Shown: one piece after another, positions 6,283 to 8,783 of the stretch | How positions within the stretch are numbered: the stretch's first letter is position 1 | How the letters are laid out: every line of letters begins with the position of its first letter | Assembly (NCBI GenBank): GCA_002469605.1 | Contig: DKMV01000231.1 | Location: forward strand, 20,942-29,724 | Source: Leclercia sp. UBA7405 | Lineage (GTDB): Bacteria; Pseudomonadota; Gammaproteobacteria; Enterobacterales; Enterobacteriaceae | DNA length: 8,783 nucleotides | Direction of reading: 5' to 3' | The notes under the pieces: model-generated | Told to the model about the DNA's origin: nothing | The model's database searches: none | What the model saw: only the letters and a program-made list of their open reading frames with translations | Program-made: the position numbers and the translations under genes

Positions 6283-7632
6283 ATGCTGGATAAAATTGTT
6301 ATCGCCAACCGCGGCGAGATTGCCCTGCGAATCCTTCGTGCCTGTAAAGAACTGGGCATCAAGACCGTCGCCGTGCACTCAAGCGCGGATCGCGATCTGA
6401 AACACGTATTACTGGCGGATGAGACGGTCTGTATTGGCCCGGCTCCGTCCGTAAAAAGCTATCTAAATATCCCGGCTATCATCAGCGCCGCTGAAATCAC
6501 CGGCGCGGTGGCTATTCACCCGGGTTACGGCTTCCTCTCTGAGAACGCCAATTTTGCCGAGCAGGTTGAACGCTCTGGCTTTATCTTCATCGGCCCGAAA
6601 GCCGACACCATTCGCCTGATGGGCGACAAGGTCTCTGCCAAGGAAGCCATGATCAAAGCAGGTGTGCCTGTGGTGCCGGGTTCAGAGGGACCGCTACCGG
6701 AAGATGAAACCGAAGCGCTGCGCATCGCACGCGAAGTCGGCTATCCAGTGATCATCAAGGCAGCAGGCGGCGGTGGCGGTCGCGGCATGCGCGTGGTCCA
6801 CAAGGAAGAAGACCTGATCAAGTCGGCCAAGCTGACCCGTACCGAAGCGGGCGCGGCGTTCGGCAATCCGATGGTCTATCTCGAGAAATTCCTGGGCAAT
6901 CCGCGCCACGTCGAAGTTCAGGTGCTGTCCGATGGACAGGGCAACGCTGTGCATCTGGGCGACCGCGACTGCTCGCTGCAGCGCCGCCATCAGAAGGTTC
7001 TGGAAGAAGCTCCTGCCCCCTATATCGACGAAAAAGCACGTGCCGAAGTGCTCAAGCGCTGTACCGATGCCTGCGTCGAGATCGGCTACCGCGGCGCCGG
7101 TACCTTCGAGTTCCTTTACGAAGACGGTCGCTTCTACTTCATCGAAATGAACACGCGCGTTCAGGTAGAGCACCCGGTAACCGAAATGGTCACTGGCATT
7201 GACATCGTCAAGGAGATGCTAAGCATCGCTGCCGGCAACAAATTGTCGATCAAGCAGGAAGACGTGGTCATTCGCGGGCACTCCCTGGAATGTCGGATCA
7301 ACGCCGAAGATCCCTCGAACTTCCTGCCCAGCCCTGGCAAGGTGAAGCACTTCCACGCGCCTGGCGGCAATGGCGTCCGGGTCGATTCACACCTGTACAG
7401 CGGTTATTCGGTGCCACCGAATTACGATTCGCTGATCGGCAAGCTGATCACCTACGGCGCGACACGCGAAGAAGCCATGGCTCGCATGCGCAACGCTCTG
7501 GACGAAATCGTTGTCGACGGCATCAAGACTAATATCCCGCTGCATCGGGATCTGGTCCGTGATGACGGCTTCTGCAAAGGCGGCGTGAACATCCATTACC
7601 TGGAAAAGAAGCTGGGAATGGACAAGCACTGA
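6283..7632 (+). CDS. accC: AccC, biotin carboxylase: enteric/pseudomonad hybrid
   Basis: The 449-residue frame has the E. coli length with no indels. It encodes the ATP-dependent carboxylation of biotin on AccB. Residues 1 to about 110 are enteric ([44 protein letters not shown]). From Lys120 onward they are pseudomonad ([29 protein letters not shown]-terminus KKLGMDKH). All catalytic and ligand residues are kept: K116, K159, the Gly-rich loop 161-168, E201, H209, H236, K238, E276, E288, N290, R292 and R338, so the hybrid could be active. Lysine codons in the enteric part are 5 of 6 AAA, then mostly AAG. Residue 247 is Tyr where homologues I recall have Gly (APAPG). The ATG at 6283 follows GAGG (6274-6277); an upstream in-frame extension lies inside accB and is rejected. 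Confidence 0.95.
   Translation: MLDKIVIANRGEIALRILRACKELGIKTVAVHSSADRDLKHVLLADETVCIGPAPSVKSYLNIPAIISAAEITGAVAIHPGYGFLSENANFAEQVERSGFIFIGPKADTIRLMGDKVSAKEAMIKAGVPVVPGSEGPLPEDETEALRIAREVGYPVIIKAAGGGGGRGMRVVHKEEDLIKSAKLTRTEAGAAFGNPMVYLEKFLGNPRHVEVQVLSDGQGNAVHLGDRDCSLQRRHQKVLEEAPAPYIDEKARAEVLKRCTDACVEIGYRGAGTFEFLYEDGRFYFIEMNTRVQVEHPVTEMVTGIDIVKEMLSIAAGNKLSIKQEDVVIRGHSLECRINAEDPSNFLPSPGKVKHFHAPGGNGVRVDSHLYSGYSVPPNYDSLIGKLITYGATREEAMARMRNALDEIVVDGIKTNIPLHRDLVRDDGFCKGGVNIHYLEKKLGMDKH
6586..6640. other. Breakpoint between enteric and pseudomonad sequence
   Basis: The last clearly enteric residue of AccC is Ile101 (codon 6583-6585) and the first clearly pseudomonad one is Lys120 (codon 6640-6642), where enteric AccC has Ile. 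The bases between encode [16 protein letters not shown], almost the same in both lineages. The Lys116 codon AAG at 6628-6630 already looks pseudomonad. The shared core CGCCTGATGGGCGACAA (6613-6629) is the most likely crossover or assembly join. There is no insertion, duplication or mobile element at the point. Confidence 0.85.
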
Positions 7633-7646
7633 TCCAGTGCTGACAT

Positions 7647-7681
7647 CGACAAGGGCTGCCGATTGGCAGCCCTTGTCGTTT
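7647..7681 (+). terminator. Intrinsic terminator after accC
   Basis: A perfect 14-bp stem is formed by CGACAAGGGCTGCC (7647-7660) and GGCAGCCCTTGTCG (7665-7678) with a GATT loop, followed by TTT at 7679-7681. It begins 14 bases after the accC stop. The stem is very stable and the T tract short. It belongs to the pseudomonad part and should separate accC transcription from prmA. Confidence 0.85.
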
Positions 7682-7719
7682 CTGGCTTCAGCCGGATGGA
7701 AGCTGCACGCACGCTCCAG

Positions 7720-7725
7720 TAATAT
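7720..7725 (+). promoter_or_regulatory. Possible -10 element for prmA
   Basis: TAATAT is the only AT-rich -10-like hexamer between the accC terminator and prmA. The -35 region (around TGGAAG at 7697-7702) is poor. A promoter is expected here because a strong terminator precedes prmA, but the match alone is weak. Confidence 0.3.
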
Positions 7726-7738
7726 TTCGACTTTTCCC

Positions 7739-7757
7739 CGGCCGGCTATCCCGGCCG
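7739..7757 (+). repeat. GC-rich hairpin in the prmA leader
   Basis: CGGCCGG (7739-7745) and CCGGCCG (7751-7757) form a 7-bp all-GC stem with a CTATC loop. It ends 8 bases before the prmA ribosome binding site GAGAGG (7766-7771). It does not cover that site and has no T tract, so neither sequestration nor termination is evident. Confidence 0.45.
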
Positions 7758-7776
7758 TTCGCTCCGAGAGGCCCCA

Positions 7777-8658
7777 ATGCCCTGGCTACAACTTCGTCTC
7801 GCCATCTCACCGGAACAGGCTGAAGCCCTCGAAGACGCACTATTGGGCGTTGGCGCAGTGTCCGTAACCTTTATGGACGCCGAAGATCAACCAATATTCG
7901 AGCCCGATCTCAACACCACTCCGCTGTGGTCGCACACACATTTGCTGGCGCTATTCGAAGGCGATACCGACGAAACCAACCTCCTGGCCCACCTGCAGCT
8001 ACTAACAGGCGGCGAGTTGCCCGACTACCAGCTTGAACGGATCGAAGACCAGGATTGGGAACGCAGCTGGATGGACAGCTTCCACCCGATGCGTTTCGGC
8101 AGTCGCCTGTGGATCGTGCCGAGCTGGCATGCTGCTCCAGAGCCGGACGCGGTGAACCTATCGCTCGATCCCGGCCTAGCCTTTGGCACCGGCACTCACC
8201 CGACCACGGCGCTCTGTCTGGAGTGGCTGGACGCGCAGCCGCTAGATGGTTTGGACGTGCTGGATTTCGGCTGTGGCTCCGGCATTTTGGCCATTGCTGC
8301 GCTGCTTTTAGGGGCGAAGCAAGCGGTGGGAACCGACATCGACGTACAGGCGCTCGAGGCGTCGCGTGACAATGCCGGGCGCAACGGCATCGACCCAGCA
8401 CGCTTCCCGCTCTATCTGCCCGAGCAGCTTCCCGATGGCCAGGCTGACGTGGTGGTCGCCAACATCCTCGCCGGCCCGCTGGTGGCACTGGCACCGAGTA
8501 TCATCGAAAGGGTCAAGCCCGGCGGCCGTCTGGCCCTGTCGGGAGTATTGGCTGAGCAGGCTGAAGAGGTCCGTGCCGCCTATGCAGATCAATTCGAGCT
8601 TGATGCGACGGCGGACAAAGACGGTTGGGTGCGAATTACCGGCACCCGTCGGCTGTGA
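7777..8658 (+). CDS. prmA: PrmA, ribosomal protein L11 methyltransferase (pseudomonad type)
   Basis: The 293-residue protein matches Pseudomonas PrmA along its length. It uses S-adenosylmethionine to trimethylate ribosomal protein L11 (known for E. coli at the N-terminal Ala and two Lys). The N-terminal substrate-recognition domain (about 1-60, [16 protein letters not shown]) is followed by a linker and a Rossmann methyltransferase domain. That domain contains FGTGTHPTT (136-144), the SAM motif [15 protein letters not shown] (161-175), GTDID (185-189) and the catalytic-loop motif [10 protein letters not shown] (226-235). GAGAGG (7766-7771) sits 5 bases before the ATG. In enterics prmA lies further on, after yhdT and panF; direct accC-prmA adjacency is the Pseudomonas arrangement. 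Codon use is GC-rich, unlike the left part of the window. Confidence 0.95.
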   Translation: MPWLQLRLAISPEQAEALEDALLGVGAVSVTFMDAEDQPIFEPDLNTTPLWSHTHLLALFEGDTDETNLLAHLQLLTGGELPDYQLERIEDQDWERSWMDSFHPMRFGSRLWIVPSWHAAPEPDAVNLSLDPGLAFGTGTHPTTALCLEWLDAQPLDGLDVLDFGCGSGILAIAALLLGAKQAVGTDIDVQALEASRDNAGRNGIDPARFPLYLPEQLPDGQADVVVANILAGPLVALAPSIIERVKPGGRLALSGVLAEQAEEVRAAYADQFELDATADKDGWVRITGTRRL

Positions 8659-8669
8659 TTAAAGTCTCT

Positions 8670-8690
8670 GGCCGAGCAATCAACTCGGCC
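8670..8690 (+). terminator. Hairpin after prmA, possible terminator
   Basis: GGCCGAG (8670-8676) and CTCGGCC (8684-8690) form a 7-bp GC-rich stem with a 7-base loop, 11 bases after the prmA stop. It is followed by GTTCTCC, with no real T tract, so it is a weak terminator candidate. Confidence 0.5.
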
Positions 8691-8754
8691 GTTCTCCACT
8701 GCAGCTCACTGGCGTGCATGCGCTAGACTACGGCCATTTAAGCCGGACCAACGC

Positions 8755-8783
8755 ATGACCAGCTTCGTCACCCAGTGCCCCCA
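8755..8783 (+). CDS. DUF3426 zinc-ribbon protein (5' fragment only)
   Basis: ATG at 8755 opens MTSFVTQCP, running off the right edge after nine full codons. In pseudomonads the gene after prmA encodes an MJ0042-type zinc-ribbon, DUF3426 membrane protein whose N-terminus reads like this (FVTQCPHC). The Cys at residue 8 would be the first zinc ligand. Position and sequence agree, but only nine residues are visible. The upstream gap holds a -10-like TAGACT (8724-8729) without a good -35. Confidence 0.65.

Noticed and set aside
6586..6640. Insertion sequence, integron or attachment site at the breakpoint
   Set aside because: No terminal inverted repeats, target duplication, transposase or tRNA end is visible. 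The frame continues through a conserved block, which fits homology-based joining instead.

Overview
The window joins two bacterial backgrounds. Positions 1 to about 6610 are a standard Enterobacteriaceae chromosome segment of the Enterobacter/Klebsiella/Salmonella type. Products can be matched almost residue for residue to recalled E. coli homologues, and the order is mreB(partial)<-csrD | acuI -> msrP-msrQ -> aroQ-accB-accC. From about 6640 to the right end the sequence is pseudomonad, most like the Pseudomonas stutzeri/Stutzerimonas group as far as recall allows. It holds the last three quarters of accC, then prmA, then the first codons of a DUF3426 zinc-ribbon protein, with GC-rich codon use and Pseudomonas gene order. 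The switch falls inside accC without breaking the reading frame.

Layout. Left edge: the first 12 codons of mreB (minus strand), a 279-base intergenic region, and csrD (minus strand), a membrane protein that targets the Csr small RNAs for turnover. A divergent spacer of 183 bases separates csrD from acuI (acryloyl-CoA reductase). Next is the msrP-msrQ pair (periplasmic methionine sulfoxide repair), overlapping at TAGTG, with an inverted repeat that covers the msrP ribosome binding site. A 234-base spacer carries a dyad and a clear TATAAT promoter for aroQ-accB-accC. This operon makes type II dehydroquinase (shikimate pathway), the biotin carrier protein and biotin carboxylase (the first step of fatty acid synthesis). 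The pseudomonad part has a strong terminator hairpin after accC, then prmA (ribosomal protein L11 methyltransferase), a hairpin, and the start of the next gene.

The most notable feature is the hybrid accC. The breakpoint lies between about 6586 and 6640, in a block that is nearly identical in both lineages (residues [10 protein letters not shown]), just before the ATP-grasp domain. The sequence does not return to the enteric type and the enteric downstream genes (yhdT, panF) are absent. The simplest explanation is a chimeric assembly from a mixed culture or metagenome. A real homologous recombination event cannot be excluded from sequence alone. I saw no mobile element, CRISPR array, tRNA, rRNA or previously undescribed multigene system.
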